Below, piece after piece: positions 44,016 to 53,142 of a DNA stretch of 64,000 nt. Positions within the stretch are counted from its first letter, which is position 1. Each line of letters opens with the position of its first letter. The stretch is from NCBI GenBank assembly GCA_030424975.1, contig JAUHVY010000001.1, forward strand, positions 927,093 to 991,092. The letters run 5' to 3'. The translations under genes were made by a program, and so were the position numbers. Below the pieces are notes generated by a model. The model was given only the letters and a program-made list of their open reading frames with translations. It made no database searches and was not told where the DNA came from. This stretch comes from Alphaproteobacteria bacterium (lineage in GTDB: Bacteria > Pseudomonadota > Alphaproteobacteria > Micavibrionales > Micavibrionaceae).

Positions 44016-44726
44016 CTATTGCTTAGGACCGCCAATCGCAGGAGCAGGAGCACCGGATATGCCGGTATCCAAATCAAATTCAGAGAAATCGAAACGTGCC
44101 TCACTCTCAATTCCTGGACCAGGTGGCTTTAATGTCGTGAAATTAATTTCTGCGATTTGATTAGCCATAGCCCCAGCATTTTGAAGATCGCTCATCGCCT
44201 CTTCAGCCTGCTTTGAAAGCTGTCGTAACTCAATCACTTGAGTATCACCGCCAGGATACTGCTCTTGCATCATTGATGCCATGTTATCGGCAGATGCACG
44301 CGCACCTTCAAGAAAAGTGACCATACTCTCCCAGCTCTTTTCATTAATATCAAAAACATCAACCGCCGGTGTGTTAACACTAAACGTATTACCCGGATCA
44401 GTATGTTCCGCAATTTTATTATAAACTTCTACGGCTTCTTTCATTGAAGTCTTATAATCGGTAGACACTGCCGTAGCCAAGCTATCCAGATCAGTATAGA
44501 ACGCACCATGATGTGCCCCCTCTAAAATACCGGCCGCCTCAAGTTTATTAACATCCAACTGATCGACTTCAGCATGCGTGCGATAATGTTTCGCATCCAA
44601 TGGCGTCAATTTTAATTCGAAATCATGTGTTTGCCCTTGCCAATCCTGTGCAATTACATGCACATCATTCGCCTGTGGCGCTGTATACTCTGTAAATGAT
44701 TCTGTAAGAAGATTCCCCTCTGCCAT
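44016..44726 (-). CDS. Hypothetical soluble protein
   Basis: About 236 residues, acidic, with no signal peptide and no membrane segment. It looks like an N-terminal beta-rich part ([26 protein letters not shown]) and a helical second half, with a short Pro/Gly-rich tail ([20 protein letters not shown]). ATG at 44726 is preferred over a GTG three codons earlier because GGGTGAG lies 5 bases upstream. It sits between the small gene and leuC. An AT-rich 7-bp inverted repeat (44000-44019) covers its stop codon. Confidence 0.75.
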   Translation of the reverse strand: MAEGNLLTESFTEYTAPQANDVHVIAQDWQGQTHDFELKLTPLDAKHYRTHAEVDQLDVNKLEAAGILEGAHHGAFYTDLDSLATAVSTDYKTSMKEAVEVYNKIAEHTDPGNTFSVNTPAVDVFDINEKSWESMVTFLEGARASADNMASMMQEQYPGGDTQVIELRQLSKQAEEAMSDLQNAGAMANQIAEINFTTLKPPGPGIESEARFDFSEFDLDTGISGAPAPAIGGPKQ

Positions 44727-44869
44727 TTTACTCACCCGTCTTTTTTTGTTGTTTTTCTCATATTTTTAGCGGTTCGCAACAAAATTATTTGCACACGAAA
44801 CTCGACAAACCGAATAATACAAATTATATCCTAATAACGCAAGTTTTTGCCAAAAAAATGAGAGTTAAT

Positions 44870-46270
44870 ATGCCACGCACACTTTATCAAAAAATCTGGG
44901 ATGATCATGTCGTCAATAAACAGGATGACGGCACCTGCCTTATCTATATCGACCGACATCTGGTGCATGAGGTTACATCTCCGCAGGCATTCGAAGGTTT
45001 ACGCATGGCAGGCCGCCCTGTGCGCAAGGTTGAAAACACGTTGGCCGTAATGGATCATAACGTTCCGACAACCGACAGATCATTACCAATTGAGGAAGAA
45101 GACAGCCGTATTCAAATTGAAACGCTTCGTAAAAATTGCGAAGAATTCGGCGTACAACTTTTTGACCTGACAGATAAGCGTCAGGGCATTGTTCACATCA
45201 TCGGTCCTGAACAAGGTTTCACTCAACCCGGCATGACGATTGTCTGCGGCGACAGCCATACATCGACACATGGCGCATTTGGTGCCTTGGCATTTGGTAT
45301 CGGAACCTCAGAAGTTGAGCATGTATTAGCCACTCAAACCCTAATCCAAAAACCTGCCAAAAATATGCGCATTACCGTAAACGGTGAATTACCGGCAGGT
45401 GTTACGGCAAAGGATATGATCCTTGCGATTATCGGCGAGATCGGCACAGCGGGCGGCACCGGGCATGTTATTGAATATGCAGGCGATGCCGTAAAGAACC
45501 TCTCTATGGAAGGACGCATGACAATCTGTAATATGTCGATTGAAGGCGGCGCGCGTGCGGGCCTTGTTGCGCCTGATGAAACAACGTTCCAATACCTTCA
45601 GGGTCGCCCAATGGCACCAAAAGGCGAAACACTGGATAAGGCGATTGCTTATTGGAAAACATTATTCTCCGATGACGGCGCAACCTATGACAAAGAGATC
45701 ACATTAAACGCGGCAGATATTCCGCCGACCGTAACATGGGGCACAACCCCCGAAGATGTTATTTCTATTACAGGCAGCGTCCCTGCTCCCGAAGACTTTA
45801 AGGACCCGAACAAACAAGCATCAGTGAAACGTATGCTTGAATATATGGGCCTGACAGCAGGAACAAAAATTGAAGATATTACAATCGACAAGGTCTTTAT
45901 CGGATCATGTACTAATGCCCGTATCGAAGATTTACGTGAAGTCGCAAAGATTGCAAAAGGCAAGAAAGTCGCCGATGGAGTCGAAGCCATGGTTGTTCCG
46001 GGATCGGGCCTTGTAAAAGCGATGGCAGAAGAAGAAGGCATTGCCGATATTCTTATCGAAGCCGGCTTTGATTGGCGTGAACCGGGGTGCTCTATGTGTT
46101 TGGGTATGAACCCCGATCAACTCAAACCCGGCGAACGTTGTGCATCGACATCAAACCGTAATTTCGAAGGACGCCAAGGACGCGGCGGCAGAACGCATTT
46201 GCTTTCTCCTGCAATGGCGGCGGCGGCGGCTGTTACGGGTAAATTAACCGACGTACGAAATTTTCTCTAA
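44870..46270 (+). CDS. leuC: 3-isopropylmalate dehydratase large subunit
   Basis: With LeuD isomerises 2- to 3-isopropylmalate. About 466 residues. It opens [12 protein letters not shown] and carries [26 protein letters not shown], and the three cluster cysteines expected for aconitases: one in [13 protein letters not shown], two in [14 protein letters not shown] at 44870 matches the family start; more upstream codons give a non-matching leader. An HD-GYP-like gene separates it from leuD. Confidence 0.96.
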   Translation: MPRTLYQKIWDDHVVNKQDDGTCLIYIDRHLVHEVTSPQAFEGLRMAGRPVRKVENTLAVMDHNVPTTDRSLPIEEEDSRIQIETLRKNCEEFGVQLFDLTDKRQGIVHIIGPEQGFTQPGMTIVCGDSHTSTHGAFGALAFGIGTSEVEHVLATQTLIQKPAKNMRITVNGELPAGVTAKDMILAIIGEIGTAGGTGHVIEYAGDAVKNLSMEGRMTICNMSIEGGARAGLVAPDETTFQYLQGRPMAPKGETLDKAIAYWKTLFSDDGATYDKEITLNAADIPPTVTWGTTPEDVISITGSVPAPEDFKDPNKQASVKRMLEYMGLTAGTKIEDITIDKVFIGSCTNARIEDLREVAKIAKGKKVADGVEAMVVPGSGLVKAMAEEEGIADILIEAGFDWREPGCSMCLGMNPDQLKPGERCASTSNRNFEGRQGRGGRTHLLSPAMAAAAAVTGKLTDVRNFL

Positions 46271-46313
46271 ATACCTGCTTTATTTGACAAAGCCATAAAT
46301 AATTCATTAGTAT

Positions 46314-46340
46314 AATGACGGTATAACAAAGATCGTCATT
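46314..46340 (+). promoter_or_regulatory. Inverted repeat at the expected transcript start of the HD-GYP-like gene
   Basis: AATGACG and CGTCATT (7-bp arms, 13-base spacer) lie just after a perfect TATAAT (46311-46316), partly overlapping it. As DNA it could be an operator that blocks initiation; as RNA it would be a 5' stem. TTGACA occurs at 46284 but 21 bases from the TATAAT, too far for a standard promoter. Confidence 0.4.
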
Positions 46341-46375
46341 AAGACGGCGCGTGTGCAGGTTGAGAGTAAATAACA

Positions 46376-47176
46376 ATGAATAAAATTTTCAAACAAAATG
46401 CAGATTATGATGCTATTCCGCCGCAGTATTCGAGCGATGAATTGCTTGCACAAGGATGGCCTGATGATTTTGATTTTGAAACGGATCACACATGCCAAAC
46501 CATATTCAAACCATTCATTGAACAGCAAATGGATGTGTTGGAGGATTATGATCAGAAACGCGACCTGAAATCTACATACGTCTTTCATCAACACGCCTAT
46601 GATGCGGCAAATGATGTGAAAGATACCGCGCTGGCCCTTGGTCTTGGCTCACGCGTTGCGAATAATATGTATTACGCCACTCTAATCCACGATCTTGGTA
46701 AGTCAGAACTTCCGCCTGAAATTTGGGATATTGACGGTACACCGACCGATGAGCAAAAGGCGATGAAGCGCCAACATGTAGATATAGGCGTGGCACATTT
46801 TGAAGACGAATTCAAAAATATCGAACACCCGTTCAAGGACTTGGCATTAGACATCATGAAACATCATCACGAGGCGATGAACGGCCACGGCCATTATGGC
46901 TTAACCGGTGATCAGATATCAAACCCCGCGAGATTGGCCTCACTAGTTGAGCATTACGACGGACTGCGTCATCCGCGCCCTCACCAACTTGAACGGGGCG
47001 ATAAGTTTGATCCCGAGTCATTGTTTGAAAAAATCGAAACCCGTTACGAGGGGCATTTCGACCCGACCATATACAATGCCTATAAAGCCATGAAAATCGA
47101 AGCACATGAACACACCCTCGGTCATACTCATACGCATGGTGATAATGAACATGACGGCGAAGATTTAACGGTTTAA
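46376..47176 (+). CDS. HD domain protein related to HD-GYP phosphodiesterases
   Basis: 266 residues. Metal ligands of the HD fold are visible: His in VFHQHAYDAANDV, HD in LIHDLGKSELPPEI, then KRQHVDIGVAHF, KHHHEAMNGHGHYGL and VEHYDGLRHPRPHQ. This order of motifs matches HD-GYP c-di-GMP phosphodiesterases, but GYP is altered (HGHYG) and the closing RPY is RPHQ, so activity on c-di-GMP is uncertain. The C-terminus is His/Asp/Glu-rich (HEHTLGHTHTHG), suggesting metal binding. It is inserted between leuC and leuD with its own promoter-like region. Confidence 0.8.
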   Translation: MNKIFKQNADYDAIPPQYSSDELLAQGWPDDFDFETDHTCQTIFKPFIEQQMDVLEDYDQKRDLKSTYVFHQHAYDAANDVKDTALALGLGSRVANNMYYATLIHDLGKSELPPEIWDIDGTPTDEQKAMKRQHVDIGVAHFEDEFKNIEHPFKDLALDIMKHHHEAMNGHGHYGLTGDQISNPARLASLVEHYDGLRHPRPHQLERGDKFDPESLFEKIETRYEGHFDPTIYNAYKAMKIEAHEHTLGHTHTHGDNEHDGEDLTV

Positions 47177-47255
47177 TCTGAATTGAGCGTTTCGCAGGCT
47201 TGCTTTTCATTTCTGAATATTGTTCTATGCAATCAATAAAATAGGAATGATTTTT

Positions 47256-47861
47256 ATGGATGCATTTACAATTCTCAACGGCAAAGCCGCCCCTTTGGAC
47301 ATGATCAATGTCGACACCGACATTATCATCCCGAAACAATTCCTTAAAACCGTCAAACGCACCGGCTTAGGCGTCAGCGCATTTTACAATATTCGTTATG
47401 ATGACAACGGTAATGAATTGCCAGACTTTGTTTTAAACAAACCTGAATACAAGGGCGCAGAGATTTTGATTACGGGTGAGAATTTCGGATGCGGTTCATC
47501 ACGCGAACACGCCCCATGGGCAATCTTAGATATGGGCATTCGATGCATTCTTGCACCAAGTTTTGCCGACATCTTTTTTAATAACAGCTTTAAAAACGGT
47601 ATTTTGCCTGTTGTTCTGCCGCAAGAACAAATTGATGCCCTGATGCAAGAGGCAAAAGATAACCCCGATGCATTAATCGAAGTTGATCTTGAAAAGCAAA
47701 CGATCACACGCGGTAACAAGTTTTCTTATGAATTTGATATTGACCCGTTCCGTAAGCATTGCCTGTTGAACGGCCTTGATGATATCGGCCTGACATTACA
47801 GAAGAATAACTCTATCAAAGATTTCGAAGACCTACGAAAACAAGACAAACCCTGGATCTAA
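47256..47861 (+). CDS. leuD: 3-isopropylmalate dehydratase small subunit
   Basis: Swivel subunit partner of LeuC, about 201 residues. It has NVDTDIIIPKQFLKTVKRTGLG, then GENFGCGSSREHAPWAI (substrate-binding loop) and the FADIFFNNSFKNGILPV block. ATG at 47256 is chosen since AGGA lies 9 bases upstream and the family match begins there; codons upstream do not align. leuB follows after 3 bases. Confidence 0.96.
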   Translation: MDAFTILNGKAAPLDMINVDTDIIIPKQFLKTVKRTGLGVSAFYNIRYDDNGNELPDFVLNKPEYKGAEILITGENFGCGSSREHAPWAILDMGIRCILAPSFADIFFNNSFKNGILPVVLPQEQIDALMQEAKDNPDALIEVDLEKQTITRGNKFSYEFDIDPFRKHCLLNGLDDIGLTLQKNNSIKDFEDLRKQDKPWI

Positions 47862-47864
47862 ACC

Positions 47865-48953
47865 ATGACAACATACACATTACAAATTCTGGCCGGTGAC
47901 GGTATCGGCCCTGAGGCAATGACAGAAGTTAAAAAGCTTGTTGCCTGGATCAACGACAAAACAGATATAACAATCAACTCACGTGACGGCTTGGTTGGCG
48001 GTTGCTCTTATGATGCCTACGGCGAGCCGCTCAGCGATGAAACGCTTGCAGAATGTCGCGATGCCGATGCTATTTTGCTTGGCGCCGTTGGTGGCCCGAA
48101 ATGGAATAATGTCGAATATACAAAACGCCCCGAAGCCGGTCTTTTGCGCCTTCGTAAAGAACTCGATCTATTTGCAAACTTGCGCCCTGCTCTGGTTTTT
48201 GATGCGCTTATTGATGCATCAACCCTTAAGCCTGAGATTGTACGCGGCCTTGATATTCTCATCGTGCGCGAATTAACAGGCGGTGTTTACTTTGGTGAAC
48301 CGCGCGGCATCGAAGACCTCGGCAACGGCCAACGCCGTGGTATCAACACGCAAGTCTATACAACAGCCGAGATTGAGCGCGTTGCACGTGTTGCATTTGA
48401 TCTGGCTCGAAAACGCGGCAACAAGGTAACATCTTGTGAAAAAGCAAATGTGATGGAATCCGGAAAACTATGGCGCGAAGATGTTTCGGCTCTTCACGGA
48501 AAAGAATTCTACGATGTCGAACTGGAACACATGTACGCCGATAACTGCGCGATGCAACTCTTGCGCAACCCGTCACAATTCGACGTCATTGTCACCGATA
48601 ACCTTTTCGGTGATATCCTCTCCGATGAGGCTGCGATGCTCACAGGATCACTTGGTATGCTGCCTTCTGCATCATTGGGAGATCAGAACACTACGGCACT
48701 CTATGAACCCGTACACGGCTCTGCTCCGGATATTGCAGGTCAAGGAAAAGCAAACCCACTAGCGACTATTCTTAGTTTTGCAATGTGCTTGCGCTACTCC
48801 TTTAACCAAGGGACACTCGCCGATAAAATTGAAACATGCGTACAAAATGTTTTAAACAACGGCATAAGAACCCCCGACATAATGGCCGATGGTTGCACCG
48901 AAGTGTCGACATCAGGCATGGGAGATGCTTTAATAGCTGAACTCGAAAAATAG
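47865..48953 (+). CDS. leuB: 3-isopropylmalate dehydrogenase
   Basis: NAD-dependent oxidative decarboxylase of leucine synthesis; 362 residues. It has the nucleotide and substrate blocks [35 protein letters not shown], and the metal-binding [26 protein letters not shown], with the [18 protein letters not shown] loop. The ATG lies 3 bases after leuD, so they are co-translated. Confidence 0.97.
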   Translation: MTTYTLQILAGDGIGPEAMTEVKKLVAWINDKTDITINSRDGLVGGCSYDAYGEPLSDETLAECRDADAILLGAVGGPKWNNVEYTKRPEAGLLRLRKELDLFANLRPALVFDALIDASTLKPEIVRGLDILIVRELTGGVYFGEPRGIEDLGNGQRRGINTQVYTTAEIERVARVAFDLARKRGNKVTSCEKANVMESGKLWREDVSALHGKEFYDVELEHMYADNCAMQLLRNPSQFDVIVTDNLFGDILSDEAAMLTGSLGMLPSASLGDQNTTALYEPVHGSAPDIAGQGKANPLATILSFAMCLRYSFNQGTLADKIETCVQNVLNNGIRTPDIMADGCTEVSTSGMGDALIAELEK

Positions 48954-48977
48954 TTTAGTTATTAAAGGAGGTCACAC

Positions 48978-49466
48978 GTGATCGCTAGCCTTATTACAGG
49001 TTTATTCCTTCTTGGTTTTATTACAAAACAAAGCGCGATTACATCGCTTATTGTTGCGGGTGTACTGCTTATTATTGCAGAATTGGCCATCGTGTCATTC
49101 GGCCTTTTGGCCTTTAACGGCATTATCGCCCTTTATGCGGCCGTCACATTATTTACAGGTACCGATGTCATTTTTGGTATCAATGTTGGTTGGCCGGTAC
49201 TTTTCGGTATAGCTCTCGTCGAAATCGTAATAATTGTCAGCATTTTTGTTGTGCATATGTGGCTACGTGGTCAAAAGACAACGACAGGCACCGAAGCGAT
49301 GATCGGGTCAAAGGCCACCATCATCACATGGGACGGCAAAAAAGGCACCGTACGCTATGAAGGTGAAATTTGGAAAGCCTCAGCCGAAACTGAGATTGAT
49401 TTAAATATAGATGAAGAGGCAACCATTACATCGGTTGAAAAAATGAGCCTCACCATCAGTGCATAA
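48978..49466 (+). CDS. NfeD-family membrane protein (short form)
   Basis: 162 residues: three or four membrane helices, then a C-terminal OB-fold NfeD domain (about 95-160, TGTEAMIGSKATIITWDGKKGTVRYEGEIWKA). The GTG start is preceded by a perfect AAAGGAGGT ribosome site with 5-base spacing. The following gene is a slipin; NfeD-slipin pairs are a conserved two-gene unit whose membrane role (possibly protein quality control or lipid domains) is incompletely known. No N-terminal serine protease domain here. Confidence 0.88.
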   Translation: MIASLITGLFLLGFITKQSAITSLIVAGVLLIIAELAIVSFGLLAFNGIIALYAAVTLFTGTDVIFGINVGWPVLFGIALVEIVIIVSIFVVHMWLRGQKTTTGTEAMIGSKATIITWDGKKGTVRYEGEIWKASAETEIDLNIDEEATITSVEKMSLTISA

Positions 49467-49490
49467 TTTTTAAACAGGAGAAAATAAAAC

Positions 49491-50252
49491 ATGTCATTTT
49501 TTGTACCTTTACTCGTCTTTCTCGTGATCATCCTACTCTCATCCGTACGGATCGTGCAGGAATATGAACGCGGCGTTATTTATACACTCGGTCGTTACAC
49601 GAGCAATCGTGGCCCGGGTATTCAAATCATCTTGCCGGGTATTCAGCGCATGCTGCTTGTTGATATGCGTATCAGAACCGAAGACATCCCGTCTCAAGAT
49701 GTAATCTCAAAAGACAACGTATCGGTAAAGGTTAACGCAGTTGTGTATTACCGTGTTGTTAACCCGGGTCATGCCGTAAACAAAGTCGAAGATTTCATCA
49801 TGGCAACCAGCCAACTGGCGCAGACCACATTGCGTTCTGTTCTTGGTAAGCATGAAATGGATGAAATGCTATCAAAACGTGACCAACTCAACCAAGACGT
49901 ACAGGAAATTCTCGATCATCAAACAGAGGGTTGGGGGATAAAAGTTACGAATGTTGAGATTAAGAATGTTGACCTTGACCCGACAATGGTTCGCGCTATC
50001 GCCAAGCAAGCCGAAGCAGAGCGTGAAAGACGTGCGAAAATCATTAACGCCGAAGGTGAATTGCAGGCGGCCGTACAGTTAGACGAAGCAGCAACAATTT
50101 TGGCAAAACGCCCTGAAACGATGCAGCTCCGTTATCTTGGCACAATGTCAGAATTCACAAATTCAAAAGGCAATACAATTATCTTGCCAATTCCACTCGA
50201 TGTAATGAGCAGCCTTAAGAATATTGCATCGGTCGCAGGTTCTAAAAAGTAA
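49491..50252 (+). CDS. Slipin (SPFH/stomatin-like) membrane protein
   Basis: 253 residues. One N-terminal membrane helix, then an SPFH/PHB domain (VRIVQEYERGVIYTLGRY ... PGIQIILPGIQRMLLVDMR ... SKDNVSVKVNAVVYYRV ... ), a charged coiled segment (AIAKQAEAERERRAKIINAEGELQAA) and a short tail. This family forms large oligomers in the membrane. It pairs with the NfeD gene 24 bases upstream and ends in a strong terminator. Confidence 0.94.
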   Translation: MSFFVPLLVFLVIILLSSVRIVQEYERGVIYTLGRYTSNRGPGIQIILPGIQRMLLVDMRIRTEDIPSQDVISKDNVSVKVNAVVYYRVVNPGHAVNKVEDFIMATSQLAQTTLRSVLGKHEMDEMLSKRDQLNQDVQEILDHQTEGWGIKVTNVEIKNVDLDPTMVRAIAKQAEAERERRAKIINAEGELQAAVQLDEAATILAKRPETMQLRYLGTMSEFTNSKGNTIILPIPLDVMSSLKNIASVAGSKK

Positions 50253-50276
50253 GAATATATTTCGAACAGAAACAAA

Positions 50277-50303
50277 AAAAGAGCCTGAATTTCAGGCTCT
50301 TTT
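50277..50303. terminator. Bidirectional intrinsic terminator after the slipin gene
   Basis: AAAAGAGCCTGA pairs over 12 bases with TCAGGCTCTTTT around an ATT loop. T runs exist on both strands, so it can serve both the slipin gene and the convergent prepilin gene. Confidence 0.9.
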
Positions 50304-50325
50304 CGTATTCTAATCGCTTTAGCTA

Positions 50326-51045
50326 TTAGCTTTGGAAGCGTATGATCACGTCACAGATGGCATTTTCTTCTTGCTCATCATATACGCCTGCCGCATCGCT
50401 ACAAGCATTACCGTTATCAAAAACGGCACCTGTTGTACCTGAACCGTCATCCATTTTGTTATCGATACGGAACGCTTGTGATGGTGTCAAAGCATCGTCA
50501 TTCGGACCTGTTCCCAAATCATAATACAATGTTAAGTAGTGGCCACGCTTTGCGTTAGCATTGCTACCCAATGCGCCACCGTTCCAATAACCAGGTGTAA
50601 AACCACCTTCGATGTTTGCTTCAGGGTATTGACCGCCCCAAACAGCAGCACCACCAGCAGGATTAATGCCACCCAATAGGTCAGCAGCTGATAAGTGAAC
50701 AAAGAATGCGCGACCTTCACCTGCAGGAACAGCAAGGACAGCATCATCCAATCTATTATTACCATCACCTGTTACGTTACATGGTGCAGCAGTACAGTTT
50801 GGCAGACGGTTTTGCGGGCCAATCATATCGCCCGGCAAAGCATCATACATGTCTTTAAATGTAGATGTCGCAGCATCAATCGCTTTAACCTGTGCAACAG
50901 TAGAAGTTACCTGTGCGTTTGCGATCATTTCCTGACCTTTCAAAATACCACCAACCAACAGGCCGATGATGATCATAACAACCGCAAGTTCGACCAGAGT
51001 AAACCCCTGTTCTTCGCGTACGGCTTTGTACGTAGATAGATTCAT
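50326..51045 (-). CDS. Type IV prepilin-like protein
   Basis: About 239 residues. The leader is short and charged (MNLSTYKAVREEQG), followed by FTLVELAVVMIIIGLLVGGIL, the hallmark of a type IV pilin with cleavage before Phe and Glu at position 5. The soluble part is Gly/Asn/Asp-rich, with paired Cys near NCTAAPC and NACSDAAG / ICDVII, and a FKDMYDALPGDM segment typical of alphaproteobacterial prepilins. ATG at 51045 has AGGAG 8 bases upstream; an ORF extending farther upstream is not needed. It may be the major pilin or a minor one. Confidence 0.9.
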   Translation of the reverse strand: MNLSTYKAVREEQGFTLVELAVVMIIIGLLVGGILKGQEMIANAQVTSTVAQVKAIDAATSTFKDMYDALPGDMIGPQNRLPNCTAAPCNVTGDGNNRLDDAVLAVPAGEGRAFFVHLSAADLLGGINPAGGAAVWGGQYPEANIEGGFTPGYWNGGALGSNANAKRGHYLTLYYDLGTGPNDDALTPSQAFRIDNKMDDGSGTTGAVFDNGNACSDAAGVYDEQEENAICDVIIRFQS

Positions 51046-51095
51046 TTCATTTTCTCCTAAAAAGATATGTAAAAAGTTGTTTTTTGTATTGAGAG

Positions 51096-51127
51096 TTCGT
51101 AAGAACGTGCTGGACAGCACTTGCGAA
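51096..51127 (-). promoter_or_regulatory. Palindromic hairpin in the prepilin leader
   Basis: GTGCTGGACAGCAC (51107-51120) has perfect 6-bp arms around GA and is framed by TTCGTAA and TTGCGAA, near-complementary arms. A TATGAT-like -10 on the minus strand (51127-51132) would put the transcript start about at the hairpin, so it may form a 5' stem or be an operator. Confidence 0.45.
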
Positions 51128-51283
51128 TCATACACGTCTTTGTTTCTCAATAACAGTCCCAATATGATTCAGAATGATAAAAATGACTAAAAAAAGACTT
51201 AAAATTAAGGGTTTACACATCATCAAAACAAAATGATAAGTTCAAATCATTAAATTGATAACCCCACGCCAATTTATTAAGGC

Positions 51284-52354
51284 TTATTTAACAGTATATT
51301 TTCGATAACTGCTTGGGCTTTGGCCAACAACCTCTTTAAAGACACGGTTAAACGATGGAAGAGAGTTAAACCCCACCTCCTCAGAGATCACCTTTATGCT
51401 CGCATCAGTTTCCAGAAGCAATCTTTTTGAATCATCGATACGATATTCATTTAAAAGCTGCGGAAAGGACTTATTGAAATATGTATTAATAACGCGCGAA
51501 ACTGTTCCGTCCGCAACGCCCAATTCTCGTGCAAGGTCTGATCTTGAATAGGTTGCCTCATGATATATTTTTTCCAAATGAAGTAAGCTTTCAATTTTTT
51601 CGCCTAACTCTTTATCCTCATCACTAATTGTAGTTTCAGTTTTGCGCTGATAAGACAAAGATAATGCATTGGGATAAATACGAAATAAACTGGTTGATAC
51701 AAGGTAAACAAACATCAAGCCCAACACAGTTCTGACAACACTGACATTCAGGCCGAGTTCAATACGCGTTGTAGAGGATGCCCCAAGAGCCAAAAGACAA
51801 ATATTGATAACAATTAAAGATAATATAAGCCAATAGCGTTCTTTCCCTGCTTTCTGCGCAAGAATATCCGTAAATAAATTACGTTGCATCCAAATAATAA
51901 GAAGACTGAAAGCGCCACCAATGACGCCCAGGATATTTAACCAATCAATTATACCGGGACAGCTTCCACCAAAACTGCAAACCTCATTTGTCGCAGAAGA
52001 GAGTGACGCACCGGCGACTAAGGCAATCGGCACAATAAACAGAATTGTCCAATTCACGAGTGACGGCAATGTCTTTATGCGTGCGAGCTGTATTATAAGC
52101 AATACGCTTAAAGGGGTTACGCTCATCCAAATTGACCATGCGATAACATCATAATGCGGTGTGGAATCACTGACGAAACGGCGCGCCAAATCTGCACTAA
52201 AGGCCAACGATAAACATGTAAAGTAAAGAATAGGCAAAATAACATATGCCAATTTCTCCACCCGAAATACGATATGCACAATAATATATACGCATTGAAA
52301 GGCACCAATAAGTGATAAAACTTCGGGAATGTTAAAACGAATGGAATCGATCAT
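51284..52354 (-). CDS. Membrane-embedded AraC-family transcription regulator
   Basis: 356 residues: six or seven N-terminal membrane helices (about residues 10-230) and a C-terminal AraC-type double helix-turn-helix domain (about 255-355; YSRSDLARELGVADGTVSRVINTYFN and VISEEVGFNSLPSFNRVFKEVVGQSPSSYRK). Two Cys in a loop (EVCSFGGSCPG) might form a disulfide outside the cytoplasm. Such proteins sense membrane or periplasmic cues. It overlaps the previous gene by 4 bases and is the last of the pilus run before the prepilin gene, so the prepilin or pilus genes are plausible targets. Confidence 0.88.
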   Translation of the reverse strand: MIDSIRFNIPEVLSLIGAFQCVYIIVHIVFRVEKLAYVILPILYFTCLSLAFSADLARRFVSDSTPHYDVIAWSIWMSVTPLSVLLIIQLARIKTLPSLVNWTILFIVPIALVAGASLSSATNEVCSFGGSCPGIIDWLNILGVIGGAFSLLIIWMQRNLFTDILAQKAGKERYWLILSLIVINICLLALGASSTTRIELGLNVSVVRTVLGLMFVYLVSTSLFRIYPNALSLSYQRKTETTISDEDKELGEKIESLLHLEKIYHEATYSRSDLARELGVADGTVSRVINTYFNKSFPQLLNEYRIDDSKRLLLETDASIKVISEEVGFNSLPSFNRVFKEVVGQSPSSYRKYTVK

Positions 52355-53130
52355 TCTTCGTCGCGCCCTTCCGTTTTACTTTCTCCCTGCCCTTTCTTGA
52401 TTGGCATACCGGCACATAAAGGATTATTCAGCGCCTGTTCATATGTTTGCAATTTCGTACACATACGGTATTTCATATCATATATTTCTGCAGGGTGCAT
52501 ATTGGCACTATCGGTCTTTAAGATCTCTAACAAAAGTGCGTAAGCCGCCTCTTTCTCGCCTTTTGCACTTAGGACGAAACTAGGCATTTGCCTAACCCAA
52601 GCAGGTACATCAGGATTAGTCGTAACAGCCAAGGTATTCGCAAGACTTAGCGCCCGATCCATATCCTTCAGCCTGTAACGCGCCAAATGGATTGCCTGTA
52701 CAAGCCAGCGCCAATCTTGTCCCTCATCTCGTGATCCTACATATTCCAAATAATCAACTAAAGGTTCATATTTGCTTGCATCCTCAACGCCGCCGAAATA
52801 ATTAGCCGCCAGATACGGAATAAAGTTCGAATGCGGATCCAAATAATCCTGAACCATGAACCACTCACGCAGCGTGTTATAATTATACTCTTTCAATGAA
52901 GTATAACGGCCGCCTGTATCACCAAAGTTTTGTATCATGATACCGTTGATGCGAAAAGCAAATGAAGGATCACCGAGCCCATATAGAGCAGCATATTCTT
53001 TCTCCGGCGCAGGCGGAACATTTGCCCATCGCGCCTGAACATTACGCACCGAAAACCAATACGCCAAATTCATACAAAGCGTAATCGCTAATAATAACTG
53101 TATTTTTTTATCAAGATGGCTGTTTGGCAT
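52351..53130 (-). CDS. Membrane-anchored helical protein of the pilus locus (PilG-like position)
   Basis: About 259 residues: one N-terminal hydrophobic helix (IQLLLAITLCMNLAYWFSV) then a mostly helical periplasmic-type region with TPR-like repeats (DMDRALSLANTLAV, GEKEAAYALLLEILKTD). ATG at 53130 (MPNSHLDKK) has GGAT in front and is preferred over a TTG three codons earlier. It lies 12 bases after the ABC permease gene and overlaps the regulator gene by 4. In Myxococcus an ABC accessory protein (PilG) sits with PilH and PilI; this protein's place is comparable, but homology is not proved. Confidence 0.7.
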   Translation of the reverse strand: MPNSHLDKKIQLLLAITLCMNLAYWFSVRNVQARWANVPPAPEKEYAALYGLGDPSFAFRINGIMIQNFGDTGGRYTSLKEYNYNTLREWFMVQDYLDPHSNFIPYLAANYFGGVEDASKYEPLVDYLEYVGSRDEGQDWRWLVQAIHLARYRLKDMDRALSLANTLAVTTNPDVPAWVRQMPSFVLSAKGEKEAAYALLLEILKTDSANMHPAEIYDMKYRMCTKLQTYEQALNNPLCAGMPIKKGQGESKTEGRDEE

Positions 53131-53142
53131 CAGATCCAACGA

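Noticed and set aside
46284-46316. TTGACA and TATAAT pair upstream of the HD-GYP-like gene as a standard promoter
   Set aside because: The two hexamers are 21 bases apart, beyond the 15-19 bases tolerated by sigma-70; only the TATAAT is retained as a possible element.
51046-51162. N-terminal extension of the prepilin by 39 residues
   Set aside because: A short charged leader ending in Gly just before FTLVE starts at 51045 with a good ribosome site; the upstream part contains the palindrome and leader.
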